Shown here: in pieces, positions 7,862 to 16,145 of the stretch
How the letters are laid out: each line of letters begins with the position of its first letter
Position numbering within the stretch: position 1 is the first letter of the stretch
DNA from: GCA-2748575 sp965222725
GTDB lineage: Bacteria > Pseudomonadota > Gammaproteobacteria > Pseudomonadales > Ketobacteraceae
Length of the DNA: 64,000 nucleotides
Reading direction: 5' to 3'
NCBI GenBank assembly: GCA_965222725.1
Contig: OZ244969.1
Coordinates: forward strand, 2,232,001 to 2,296,000
Translations under genes and position numbers: made by a program
The notes under the pieces: generated by a model
The model's input: only the letters and a program-made list of their open reading frames with translations
The model's database searches: none
Told to the model about the DNA's origin: nothing

Positions 7862-9670
7862 ATGCCAGAGTACAAAGCTCCATTACGTGATATCCAGTTT
7901 GTATTGCATGAACTCCTGAATGCAGAAGAGCACTACAAAGTGCTGCGCGGTAATGACGACGTTAACCGCGAACTGGTGGATGCCATCATCGAAGAAGGTG
8001 CGAAATTTGCTCAGAACGAGCTGGCGCCCCTGAACCGTTCCGGTGATGAAGAAGGCTGTCATTTTGAAGATGGCGTTGTTACCACGCCTGCAGGCTTTAA
8101 AGAAGCCTATACCAAATACGTTGAAGGTGGCTGGCCATCACTGCCTGCCGCTGAAGAACACGGTGGTCAGGGCCTGCCTAACTCCCTGGGTATCGTGATG
8201 AGTGAAATGAACGGTACTGCCAACTGGTCCTGGTCCATGTACCCCGGCCTGAGCCACGGTGCCATCAAGACCCTGGAAGCGCACGGTACCGATGAGCAGA
8301 AAGAAAAATACCTGACCCGTCTGATTTCCGGTGAGTGGACCGGCACCATGTGCCTGACCGAGCCTCACTGTGGTACTGACCTGGGTATTCTGCGCACCAA
8401 GGCAGAACCCAATGCCGATGGTTCCTATGCCATTACCGGTACCAAGATCTTTATCTCCGCCGGTGACCACGATTTTGTGGACAACATCGTTCACATCGTA
8501 CTGGCCCGCCTGCCCGATGCCCCTGCCGGCACCAAAGGTATCTCGTTATTTATCGTGCCCAAGGTGAACGTGAATGATGACGGTGGCCTGGGCGACGCTA
8601 ACGGCGTCACCGTGGGTTCTATCGAACACAAGATGGGTATCAAGGCATCCGCTACCTGCGTGATGAACTTTGAAAACGCCAAGGGCTTTCTGATCGGACC
8701 GCCGAACCGTGGTCTGAACTGCATGTTCACCTTCATGAACACTGCCCGTGTAGGAACTGCACTGCAGGGCCTGGCGGCGGCCGAAGGTTCTTTCCAGGGC
8801 GCACTGGCTTACGCCAAAGATCGTCTGGCCATGCGTTCACTGAGTGGCCCCAAGGCTCCTGAAAAAGAAGCGGACCCCATTATTGTTCACCCTGACGTGC
8901 GTCGCATGCTGATGACCCAGAAAGCCTTTGCGGAAGGTGGTCGTGCTCTGGCTTATTACCTGGCACAACACGCCGATATCGTGGAGCAGGGCACTGATGA
9001 GGAAGCCCGCAAGGCGTCTGACGACATGATGGCGTTCCTGACTCCTATCGCCAAAGCCTTTATGACCGAGATGGGTCTGGAAGCGGCCAACCATGGCGTG
9101 CAGGTATTTGGTGGTCACGGTTTTATCCGTGAGTGGGGTATGGAACAGATCGTTCGTGATACCCGGATCGCTACCCTGTACGAAGGCACCACCGGTATTC
9201 AGGCGCTTGACCTGCTGGGTCGTAAAGTGATGCTGACCCAGGGCCGTTTGCTGAAACTTTTCACCAAGGAAGTTCACAAGTTCTGTGTTGAAAACGAAGG
9301 CAACGAAGACCTTAAAGATCTGGTGGAAACCCTGGCTAACTACAACAAGGACTGGGGTGATCTGACTACTCAGATCGGCATGCGTGCCATGCAAAACCAG
9401 GAAGAAGTCGGTGCGGCTGCGGTGGATTACTGCATGTATTCCGGTTACGTGACCTTTGCGTATTTCTGGGCCCTGATGGCAAAAGTAGCGCAGGAAAAGC
9501 TGAACGAAGGCACCACTGAAGAAGGCTTTTACAAAGCGAAACTACAAACCGCCCGTTTCTACTTCAAACGTCTGTTGCCCCGCGCTAAAATGCACGCCGA
9601 ATGCATTATCGGTGGTGGCCTCGACACCCTGATGGATATCGAAGAAGAGAACTTTGGTTTCTACGTATAA
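7862..9670 (+). CDS. Acyl-CoA dehydrogenase (long, about 600-residue type)
   Basis: 602 residues. FAD-dependent first step of beta-oxidation. It has the family blocks CLTEPHCGTDLG (FAD/substrate binding, near 160), the middle-domain GTKIFISAG, and a C-terminal stretch GVQVFGGHGFIREWGMEQIVRDTRIATLYEGTTGIQ that includes the catalytic-base region of this class. The extra C-terminal 130 residues mark the 600-residue subfamily common in Pseudomonas and Alcanivorax. ATG 7862 (MPEYKAPLRD) is chosen; GAGGG lies upstream at suitable spacing, and an earlier in-frame start at 7781 gives non-conserved residues. Monocistronic: own promoter region with PsrA-like sites and a strong terminator. Confidence 0.92.
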   Translation: MPEYKAPLRDIQFVLHELLNAEEHYKVLRGNDDVNRELVDAIIEEGAKFAQNELAPLNRSGDEEGCHFEDGVVTTPAGFKEAYTKYVEGGWPSLPAAEEHGGQGLPNSLGIVMSEMNGTANWSWSMYPGLSHGAIKTLEAHGTDEQKEKYLTRLISGEWTGTMCLTEPHCGTDLGILRTKAEPNADGSYAITGTKIFISAGDHDFVDNIVHIVLARLPDAPAGTKGISLFIVPKVNVNDDGGLGDANGVTVGSIEHKMGIKASATCVMNFENAKGFLIGPPNRGLNCMFTFMNTARVGTALQGLAAAEGSFQGALAYAKDRLAMRSLSGPKAPEKEADPIIVHPDVRRMLMTQKAFAEGGRALAYYLAQHADIVEQGTDEEARKASDDMMAFLTPIAKAFMTEMGLEAANHGVQVFGGHGFIREWGMEQIVRDTRIATLYEGTTGIQALDLLGRKVMLTQGRLLKLFTKEVHKFCVENEGNEDLKDLVETLANYNKDWGDLTTQIGMRAMQNQEEVGAAAVDYCMYSGYVTFAYFWALMAKVAQEKLNEGTTEEGFYKAKLQTARFYFKRLLPRAKMHAECIIGGGLDTLMDIEEENFGFYV

Positions 9671-9716
9671 CGATATTCCTGATAACAAATTTTACAGTTT
9701 CCCTCTGTAGTCCTTT

Positions 9717-9742
9717 GCCCGCTTCCAAGCGGGCTTTTTTTT
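9717..9742 (+). terminator. Rho-independent terminator after acyl-CoA dehydrogenase
   Basis: Perfect 8-bp GC-rich stem GCCCGCTT / AAGCGGGC with a 2-nt loop, followed by eight T residues. Confidence 0.9.
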
Positions 9743-9824
9743 GCCTGTTGTTTTTGACTGTTATTGTTTTGCTTCCCGTTCACGGCAGACCTAACCGGGT
9801 TCGTGAATATCTGTAATCTTTAAT

Positions 9825-9850
9825 GGGTAATATTGCTGATTACATTACCC
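9825..9850. promoter_or_regulatory. Operator-like inverted repeat upstream of the M91-like gene
   Basis: Perfect arms GGGTAAT (9825-9831) and ATTACCC (9844-9850), 12 nt apart. The centre lies about 24 bp before a good -10 box TATACT (9861-9866) that lacks a good -35. This placement suits a repressor, or an activator replacing the -35. Confidence 0.4.
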
Positions 9851-9935
9851 GTGGTTCGCCTATACTGTTTTGCATTGCCGGAGTTAACGTAACGCGACTT
9901 TTTACAACAATCCAAAAGCTGAAGAGGAACCTGTC

Positions 9936-10589
9936 ATGCCATTTGAGTGGACCAACGGCCCCGAAATCAACAAGCCAACCAACCTGTTAAAGGGCATGAT
10001 GGGCGCCCGGGAAATCTATGGCCGCACCAAAACCCTGGCCTACCTGCAGGAAGTGAGAGCCTGGGCCAGCAAGAATTCCCCCACAGCACAGCGCCTGCTG
10101 AAAACCATCGACGACAGTTCAGTGACTATTTATCTGGTGGGTATGGATGGCGGTTTTATGTGTTTCGACAGTGATCCTGCACCGGCGGGTACTGTGTATG
10201 CTGACCTGAATATAAATCCTTCCGTCAATCCCGGTGGCTCCAGTGGCATGCACAGCGGTTTCGAAAAGCTGCACCCTTACATTGCGTTTCTGCATGAGGT
10301 GGGACACGCGGTGCAGTACATTGAAACCCCCAACCAGTTTTCCAATCATGCCAAAGGGCCCTTGTGGGGATTAAAGGCAGATATCGCTGACGGGGCCCGG
10401 GCTCACAGTGACCGGGTGCACAAAGGCATTCCCTATTCACAGCGCAAAGTGTGGTTTACTCAGGGGCCGTTGACAGGTGTGCCATGGGCGGTGCGTCTGG
10501 AGTATGACAATATGTACCGGCACGAGCGCCCCATTTGTCTGGAGTCCGGTCAGCCGTTACGGGATCACTACACGGATATCCGAACCTAG
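9936..10589 (+). CDS. Putative M91-like zinc metallopeptidase
   Basis: 217 residues, no signal peptide. The zinc motif HEVGH is at 120-124, preceded by a hydrophobic stretch (YIAFLHEVGHAVQYIE). Near the C-terminus, YDNMYRHERPICLESGQPLRDHY resembles the pattern N..R...G.P.R..Y that follows HExxH in effector-type M91 peptidases such as NleD. Family assignment is from motif layout only. It is a single gene between its own promoter-like region and a convergent gene, with no secretion genes or immunity-like partner next to it. ATG 9936 has AGAGGA 9 nt upstream. Confidence 0.6.
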   Translation: MPFEWTNGPEINKPTNLLKGMMGAREIYGRTKTLAYLQEVRAWASKNSPTAQRLLKTIDDSSVTIYLVGMDGGFMCFDSDPAPAGTVYADLNINPSVNPGGSSGMHSGFEKLHPYIAFLHEVGHAVQYIETPNQFSNHAKGPLWGLKADIADGARAHSDRVHKGIPYSQRKVWFTQGPLTGVPWAVRLEYDNMYRHERPICLESGQPLRDHYTDIRT

Positions 10590-10621
10590 TCGTTCAAATA
10601 GAGCAGGAATAGGGGACAGAT

Positions 10622-12058
10622 CTAGCGGATCAGATCTGTCCAGGATTTACCGGCGCCGCGGTCTTCATCATCGCCGGCGCCTTCTTCCAGAAAACTCTCA
10701 TCTTCAGACCAGTTATCCAGGTCTTCATAATTTTCCTGGGCCGGTAACAGGCCATCGCCTTTTTTGTCTTGCGGTTCTTCGCTGTCTGTTTGGGCGGTTT
10801 GTGGTTGCTCAGCGGTTTCTTCCGGTGCTGATTCTGCAGTGGTTTTCTGAGCGGGCTTGGCTTCTGTTTCTGCCGCTGGTTTTTCCTGTGGCTGGCTGGC
10901 CTGCTCGGCAGCTTGCTGTTTTGCCGCTTCCAGAGCCGCTCTTAATGATTTGATATTGCGGGATGCCTGTTGCTGGCAATCGCGGGTTTTATCCAGCAGT
11001 TCATTGTAACCGCGGGATTCCGACCACTGCGGGAAGGACTTCACCAGATTCACGGTGTTATTGCCGGTGGCTTTGGTTTTCAGGCTCGCAGACTGTTCAT
11101 AGCGCTTAGTGGCCAGCTCCAGGTTCTGCTGTCGTATGGCGGCGGGCACCTGTTCGCAGGCATCGAGGGACTGTTTCAGTAAACGGTTATCGCGGCTGAT
11201 CAGGCTTTGATAATCCCTTTGTTGTTTGGCTGCAGCACGAATGCCTTCCGCCACCTGGCCCTCGCAGACCCTGGTGGTTTCCTGCAGTTCGCCCAGGCTG
11301 ATGGCGTTGTCATTCTGCGGATGACGACTGGCATATTCAAAAGCGGCCTGCAGGTTATCGGCTTTGGCTTTTTTATCCTGCGTTGCCTTGAGCATCTTAT
11401 TGGCGGTATTGAGTTCCCTGACCCCAAAGCCGGGGCGTTTGACATAGGCCAGGGTGCTTTCGCATTCCAGCTTGGCTTCCTGATACAGGCTTACCGCCTG
11501 ATCCAGAATGTCTTTTTGGGCGGCCAGCTGCTTTTCTTTTTCAATCAGCTTTTCTTCGAACCGCCCGCAGGAGCGTACCTGACTGGCCAGCACAAAGACT
11601 TCATCCAGCGTGGGGGTGATGGCGTAGGCGTCTTCCTGGTAGCGGCGGTATTCCTCGAACTGTTGCCGGGCTTCCTGAATCTGGCCGGCATCATGGGCGC
11701 TGCGGGCTGCTTCGCAGTAGGTAAAGGCATGTTGCAGAATCGGGGTGGCTTCGGCCCGTTTCAGGTTGTCTTCCACCCGTTGGCAGTAGGCCAGGTTTTT
11801 ATCCATGTCCCGGTCGGTGCTGGTGAGAATGGATTCATCAATGGCCACCGCCAGATCCAGTTGCTGCTGGTAGTAGGTAAATTTCTTGTTGGCTTCAACG
11901 AGATTGGTAAGGCGCAGAACATTGGCATCGCTGCAGGCCCGGAACCCTTTCAGGTATTCGTTGACCGCGCGATCAAAGCTTTCCGCGTCCGCCAGCGCTG
12001 ATAACGGCAGGCAGATAAGAACAAGGAACAGGTACTCTTTGATTCTGGGTAGGTTCAT
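10622..12058 (-). CDS. Exported helical repeat protein with eight spaced cysteines
   Basis: About 478 residues, not recognised. The signal peptide covers roughly the first 24 residues (hydrophobic LFLVLICLPLSALA, cut after ALA or ADA). The mature part is helical, with cysteines (numbered from ATG 12058) at about 42, 92, 115, 164, 199, 265, 301 and 361. They fall into four pairs 49-66 residues apart, and each pair begins a similar helix-rich segment. The last 100 residues are low complexity (A, E, Q, K, P, then acidic). ATG 12058 is preferred; TTG 12070 is a possible earlier start. Probably a soluble periplasmic protein with disulfides. Convergent with the M91-like gene, 32 nt away. Confidence 0.7.
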   Translation of the reverse strand: MNLPRIKEYLFLVLICLPLSALADAESFDRAVNEYLKGFRACSDANVLRLTNLVEANKKFTYYQQQLDLAVAIDESILTSTDRDMDKNLAYCQRVEDNLKRAEATPILQHAFTYCEAARSAHDAGQIQEARQQFEEYRRYQEDAYAITPTLDEVFVLASQVRSCGRFEEKLIEKEKQLAAQKDILDQAVSLYQEAKLECESTLAYVKRPGFGVRELNTANKMLKATQDKKAKADNLQAAFEYASRHPQNDNAISLGELQETTRVCEGQVAEGIRAAAKQQRDYQSLISRDNRLLKQSLDACEQVPAAIRQQNLELATKRYEQSASLKTKATGNNTVNLVKSFPQWSESRGYNELLDKTRDCQQQASRNIKSLRAALEAAKQQAAEQASQPQEKPAAETEAKPAQKTTAESAPEETAEQPQTAQTDSEEPQDKKGDGLLPAQENYEDLDNWSEDESFLEEGAGDDEDRGAGKSWTDLIR

Positions 12059-12385
12059 CAGGCTCGTCAAAGCTCTTACTTCATTTGCTTTAATCTTTAA
12101 TTCGTCTCATTGGGTTACCAGGCAGAATGGCGGTGGGACCAGAGCCATTCCTGTTTGAGCGAAATCCGGCTCTATAGTTTAAATGAAAAATGTGGGCTAA
12201 GTCACAGCGTTACAAGTGGTTTTTGGTCCATGAGTGCCATAAAACACCGAATGCCTACATATTATTACAGTCTGTATACAAATTGTTTCATTGTCAAACT
12301 ACTGGAAGCGCTGTTCGCGCTTGATTGTCAAGAGTGTTTATAAAACAACCCTGTGGCATAATTGCCCACCCATCAAGGGATGAGT
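12059..12385. other. Intergenic region with hairpin and direct repeats
   Basis: No gene is seen. A 6-bp hairpin AAGCGC-TGTTC-GCGCTT lies at 12306-12322. It is flanked by two copies of ATTGTCAA (12290-12297 and 12324-12331) that are 34 bp apart, about three helical turns. Promoters for the two divergent genes must lie here, but no clear pair of hexamers stands out. Confidence 0.35.
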
Positions 12386-13297
12386 ATGGAGATTCAGATG
12401 CTTTCCTTTTTACCGGGCCCGGTCAGGGCCGCGCTAGCGTTCCTGATCATGGTGGTGAATACCGTGGTCCATTGTACGCCGCTTTTTATTATTGCCCTGT
12501 TTAAAGTCATGATTCCCCTGGAAGGCTGGTATCGCCTGACCGGCAAATGGCTGGTGACTATTGCGGAATCCTGGGTGTCCGTTAACAACTTCGCCATCTG
12601 GTTAACACAACGGGTTGAGTGGGACGTGAAAGGCCTGGATGACCTCAAATATTCCGGCTGGTATATGGTGTCCTGCAATCATCAGTCCTGGGTGGATATT
12701 CTGATTCTGCAGAAGTTTTTTACCCGGCGGGTGCCCTTTCTGAAGTTTTTTCTCAAGCAGGAACTGATCTGGGTGCCGGTGCTGGGGCTTGCCTGGTGGG
12801 CGCTGGATTTTCCCTTTATGAAACGTTTTACGAAAGAGTATCTGGAAAAGCATCCGGAGATGAAAGGCAAGGATCTGGAAACCACCCAGCGAGCTTGCGA
12901 GAAATTCAAAAAGCTGCCGGTGTCCGTGATGAATTTTTTTGAGGGCACCCGTTTTACCAAAGCAAAGCACGATCGCCAGAACTCGCCATACAAGTATTTA
13001 TTAAAACCAAAATCCGGCGGGCTGGCGTATGTGTTGTCTGCCATGGGCGGGCAGCTGCATGCCATGCTGGACGTGACAATTGTGTATAAGGAAAGCCGTC
13101 ATGAATTCTGGGATTTTCTGATGGGGCGGGTTTCCAAAGTGGTAGTAAGGGTTACAGAGCGGGAAATACCCCCGGAAATGGCAACCGGAGACTATGAAAA
13201 CGACCCTGAATTCAGGGCGCATTTTCAGGCCTGGGTGTCGGAACTGTGGGCACACAAGGATCAGCAGATCGAAGAGATTCGCGCTGAACTAGTTTAA
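12386..13297 (+). CDS. YihG-like 1-acylglycerol-3-phosphate acyltransferase
   Basis: 303 residues. Inner-membrane PlsC-family acyltransferase for phospholipid synthesis or remodelling. The N-terminal membrane segment (AALAFLIMVVNTVVHCTPLFIIALF) precedes the catalytic HX4D motif NHQSWVD near residue 96 and the glycerol-phosphate-binding FFEGTRFT. The KPKSGGLAYVLSAM segment is characteristic of the YihG/LCLAT branch. ATG 12386 is chosen because AAGGGA lies 5 nt upstream; ATG 12380 overlaps that site. The next gene, a MarR regulator, follows after 20 nt and may be in the same transcript. Confidence 0.86.
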   Translation: MEIQMLSFLPGPVRAALAFLIMVVNTVVHCTPLFIIALFKVMIPLEGWYRLTGKWLVTIAESWVSVNNFAIWLTQRVEWDVKGLDDLKYSGWYMVSCNHQSWVDILILQKFFTRRVPFLKFFLKQELIWVPVLGLAWWALDFPFMKRFTKEYLEKHPEMKGKDLETTQRACEKFKKLPVSVMNFFEGTRFTKAKHDRQNSPYKYLLKPKSGGLAYVLSAMGGQLHAMLDVTIVYKESRHEFWDFLMGRVSKVVVRVTEREIPPEMATGDYENDPEFRAHFQAWVSELWAHKDQQIEEIRAELV

Positions 13298-13317
13298 GTT
13301 TTTACATCGGGTGTACT

Positions 13318-13791
13318 ATGAACCATGATCCTTTGGCTGCCGCTGACGAGGCAGACGCGTTGCTGTCGAAAACCAATCTTGCCCAGTTATTTATGCGGGC
13401 GTTTTACTGGGCTGATGAAGGCCTGCAGAATTATCTGCAAGGCAAAGGCTGGCCGGAAATAACCCGGGCCCAGTCCCTGGTGTTTGTGAATATCGGCGAA
13501 GGTATTACCCGCCCTTCGGAAATTGCGGCCAAGGTGGGTGTTACCCGGCAGGCCATTCATCAGACGATTAATGAGCTGTCCGATGCCGGCTTTGTCACGC
13601 TGGAACCGGATCCCAAAGACCGCCGTGCCAAGGTGCTGCGCTTTACTGAGAAAGGCGCCAAGATTGGTATGGATGCCGTGCAGGGATTGCAGGAAGTAGA
13701 GAATCTGCTGAGCCAGCGAATTGGTCCGGAAGCCGTTGCGGCGCTCCGTGGTGCATTGGCCAAAGACTGGGGTAAGCCGTTTCAGTCCTGA
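13318..13791 (+). CDS. MarR family transcriptional regulator
   Basis: 157 residues. Winged helix-turn-helix: recognition region PSEIAAKVGVTRQAIHQTINELSDAGFVTLEPDPKDRRAKVLRFTEKG. The DPKDRR wing turn is the MarR signature. It lies 20 nt behind the acyltransferase gene and ends before a terminator. Target genes unknown. Confidence 0.88.
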   Translation: MNHDPLAAADEADALLSKTNLAQLFMRAFYWADEGLQNYLQGKGWPEITRAQSLVFVNIGEGITRPSEIAAKVGVTRQAIHQTINELSDAGFVTLEPDPKDRRAKVLRFTEKGAKIGMDAVQGLQEVENLLSQRIGPEAVAALRGALAKDWGKPFQS

Positions 13792-13833
13792 TATTTCAGT
13801 GCTGATAATGTAAAAGTGTGCACAGCTAAAAAA

Positions 13834-13860
13834 GCAAAAGGCCTCAACGAGGCCTTTTGC
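13834..13860. terminator. Bidirectional terminator between marR-type and Rieske genes
   Basis: Perfect 12-bp stem GCAAAAGGCCTC / GAGGCCTTTTGC with a 3-nt loop. An A tract on the left serves the minus strand, and T residues within the stem serve the plus strand. It lies between two convergent genes. Confidence 0.8.
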
Positions 13861-13880
13861 TCATGTAGAGATTGCCCATT

Positions 13881-13907
13881 TAGAGTTTGTAGAGTTTGTA
13901 GAGTTTG
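13881..13907. repeat. 9-bp tandem repeat, three copies
   Basis: Three exact consecutive copies of TAGAGTTTG, just after the terminator, in non-coding sequence. Confidence 0.85.
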
Positions 13908-13948
13908 CTTGTGTTGCCTGCCTTGTCGGCGCGCCAGACTGACTGGCT

Positions 13949-14296
13949 TCAGACGCTGACATACACTTCGCCAGCTTCCACCTCCACCGGGAAAGTTTCC
14001 AGCGCTTTTTCCTTACGCACCACATTCAGAACCTGGATACCGGGCGGAAAGTTTGCCCAGTCCACCACTTCGCCGGTGCGGATATCAAAGCGTGCCCGGT
14101 GAAACGGACATTCGATTTTGCAGTCATCCACGATCTTGCCTTTCTTCAGTGGCGCAAATACGTGAGTGCAGTTGCTCTGGGTGGCGTAGAAGCCATCGTC
14201 CAGGTGGTAAACGAGTACGTTCTTGCCGTCCAGTTTTACCGGTTTCATGTTGTTCACCGGCAGTTCCGATTCCTTGCAGACCAAATGCTTTGCCAT
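13949..14296 (-). CDS. Rieske [2Fe-2S] ferredoxin
   Basis: 115 residues. The Rieske cluster ligands are complete: C43-T-H45 and C63-P-F-H66, in NCTHVFAPL and ECPFHRARFD. The HRARFD sequence is typical of soluble ferredoxin components (biphenyl/naphthalene dioxygenase or NirD-like). No oxygenase or reductase gene is adjacent, so its partner is unknown. It is followed by a bidirectional terminator and lies downstream of the GH5 gene, 89 nt away. Confidence 0.88.
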   Translation of the reverse strand: MAKHLVCKESELPVNNMKPVKLDGKNVLVYHLDDGFYATQSNCTHVFAPLKKGKIVDDCKIECPFHRARFDIRTGEVVDWANFPPGIQVLNVVRKEKALETFPVEVEAGEVYVSV

Positions 14297-14385
14297 GCGG
14301 TTCCCCCCTCTGTGTTTGGTTCAGTGCTATGTTGGCCTGAATCCATGACGGTTACAAGAACTCCCGATTTGGGCGGGCTGCCCGC

Positions 14386-15966
14386 TCAATAGTGAATCCT
14401 CACCCGGTAATTTCCGGATACCGACAGGCCTAACAGATAGCCGCCGGGTACGGACTGGCGGCTGATCAGTGACTGGGCCGGGGAAATCAGCGGAAACTCA
14501 CGGCGTTCACTTTGCGGTACCCAGACCAGCGCGGTACCTTGCTGGCGGGTGTGGCCTTCCATAAGAAACTCTCCCTGGTAAGGGTCACTGGAGAGTTGCG
14601 TCAGTTCCCCGGGGCTGTGGCGGGGATAAGCCCGGGAAAGCACTGTGCGGTAAACCGGGTTAATACCGCCTTCCACATCGCCGGGGCAGTAAATAATGTT
14701 CACCTGATACTGGGTTTCCTGTACCGGTTGTCCGTCCCAGAGTTTCTGTGGGTGTGGGTCACCGCAGGCCTGTTTCCATTGCCAGGTGGCGCCGCCGATG
14801 CGGTACTCATCTTCATATTGGGCGTATTGCCATACACCGTTTTCGGCATCCTCTCCCGCTGAAAACCAGCCCCATTCACCGGACCAGAAAGGCGCACGAT
14901 AGAAATCAGCCACCCGTTTGGCATGCTGGTAGCCGCTTTCGATGGTGCCGGTGATGGTAATGGAGCCGCTGTACAGGTGCGGGGCAAACACAATGTCGGG
15001 ATCAAATATAAAGAAGCCGATGGGCCACAGGGTAACCCCGAAGGCGGACCATTCTGCGCTGGGCTCAAAGAAGGCGATATGGGGAAAGCCGCCGGTGACC
15101 CCGCGTTCGGCTTCACGGATTGCACGGATCACCCGGGTATAGTAATTGCCCATCAGAAAGGTATGGGTCCAGCCGGCGGACAGGCCAAAGTTGGGCTCGT
15201 TCAGCAGGTCGTATCCGGCTACTGCGGGTTCATTGGCAAACTCATGGGCCAGACGGGCCCACACCCGGATCAGGGCGTCCTGAATGCCATCCCTGTTGCG
15301 CCAGAAGTTTTCAAAGGCGGTGGCCACAGCGGGGGAGACTTCCCTGACACCCGGTAACCGGCAGGTGGATGCCCCTTCGGTGATGGTGGCCCAGGCCGGC
15401 GCGCCGTCCCAGCCGATGGCGCGTTCAAAAAAGCCGCAGGTTTCGCTGCCATCGCTGGCGATGTGTTTGCCCCAGGCGTCCTGGTGCATATCCAGTACCG
15501 TGTATAGCCCATGGGCTTTGGCCAGTTGCACAAACTCCCTGATTTGTTGAATGTAGGCTTCGTTGATTTCCCCGGGTTGTGGTTCCAGCCGGGACCAGTT
15601 CAGCACCAGTCGCACCACGTTAAAACCCAGGCTGGCCATTTGTACGAAATCTTCTTCGCCGGCCGGGATCACGGTAGCCTGTTCCGGATTGGCCTGATAG
15701 TAATCTCCCAGCGCATTGAGGTTTACGCCCCGCAGTAATACCGTGCGATCCAGCTCATCCTTGATGGCCGGGTTAGCTCCCCTTTCTACATGGAGTGGGG
15801 GTAACCCGGCTCTGGCGGCAACCGGCAGTGACAGGCACACTAAAAGGCACAGGGACAGGAGCAGGCGAATCACAGAGGCGCTTTTCGGCAGAGTGTTCCA
15901 TGAAGCATTTAATGGTGCAGTGACAAGCGCGCCGGACAGGCGATAATGGCCGTGAATGGACAGCAC
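14386..15966 (-). CDS. Exported glycoside hydrolase family 5 protein (endoglycosylceramidase-like)
   Basis: About 526 residues. A (beta/alpha)8 hydrolase with the two GH5 glutamates visible: acid/base in DLLNEPN and nucleophile in WSGEWGWF. RGVNLNALGDYY near the N-terminus and VLDMHQDAWGK are typical of the endoglycosylceramidase branch (GH5_12/27/28/29 type). A beta-sandwich-like C-terminal region follows. The signal segment is VIRLLLSLCLLVCLSLPVAARA. There is no ATG near the start. GTG 15966 is chosen because GGGGA lies 7 nt upstream; TTG 16008 and GTG 15873 (immediately before the signal segment) are alternatives. Substrate not determinable from sequence. Confidence 0.82.
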   Translation of the reverse strand: MLSIHGHYRLSGALVTAPLNASWNTLPKSASVIRLLLSLCLLVCLSLPVAARAGLPPLHVERGANPAIKDELDRTVLLRGVNLNALGDYYQANPEQATVIPAGEEDFVQMASLGFNVVRLVLNWSRLEPQPGEINEAYIQQIREFVQLAKAHGLYTVLDMHQDAWGKHIASDGSETCGFFERAIGWDGAPAWATITEGASTCRLPGVREVSPAVATAFENFWRNRDGIQDALIRVWARLAHEFANEPAVAGYDLLNEPNFGLSAGWTHTFLMGNYYTRVIRAIREAERGVTGGFPHIAFFEPSAEWSAFGVTLWPIGFFIFDPDIVFAPHLYSGSITITGTIESGYQHAKRVADFYRAPFWSGEWGWFSAGEDAENGVWQYAQYEDEYRIGGATWQWKQACGDPHPQKLWDGQPVQETQYQVNIIYCPGDVEGGINPVYRTVLSRAYPRHSPGELTQLSSDPYQGEFLMEGHTRQQGTALVWVPQSERREFPLISPAQSLISRQSVPGGYLLGLSVSGNYRVRIHY

Positions 15967-16145
15967 GGTGAGTTCCCCCAGATCGGATTTTTGTTGTAAT
16001 TGGTACAATCGTGCAGGAAACGCAGAGGGCGGTCAACTGGCTCGTTCATCCAGCGGTAAGAAACAGGTGAGGGGCGTTTGTGGGGGCATCGTTGCCGCGA
16101 GCAGCCTGGCCCGCGGCGGATAGGATGGAAATACTGTGGCGGCTA

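Noticed and set aside
9936..12058. Toxin-antitoxin or effector-immunity pair made of the M91-like gene and the eight-cysteine gene
   Set aside because: The two are convergent on opposite strands with their own starts, and no linking feature was seen.
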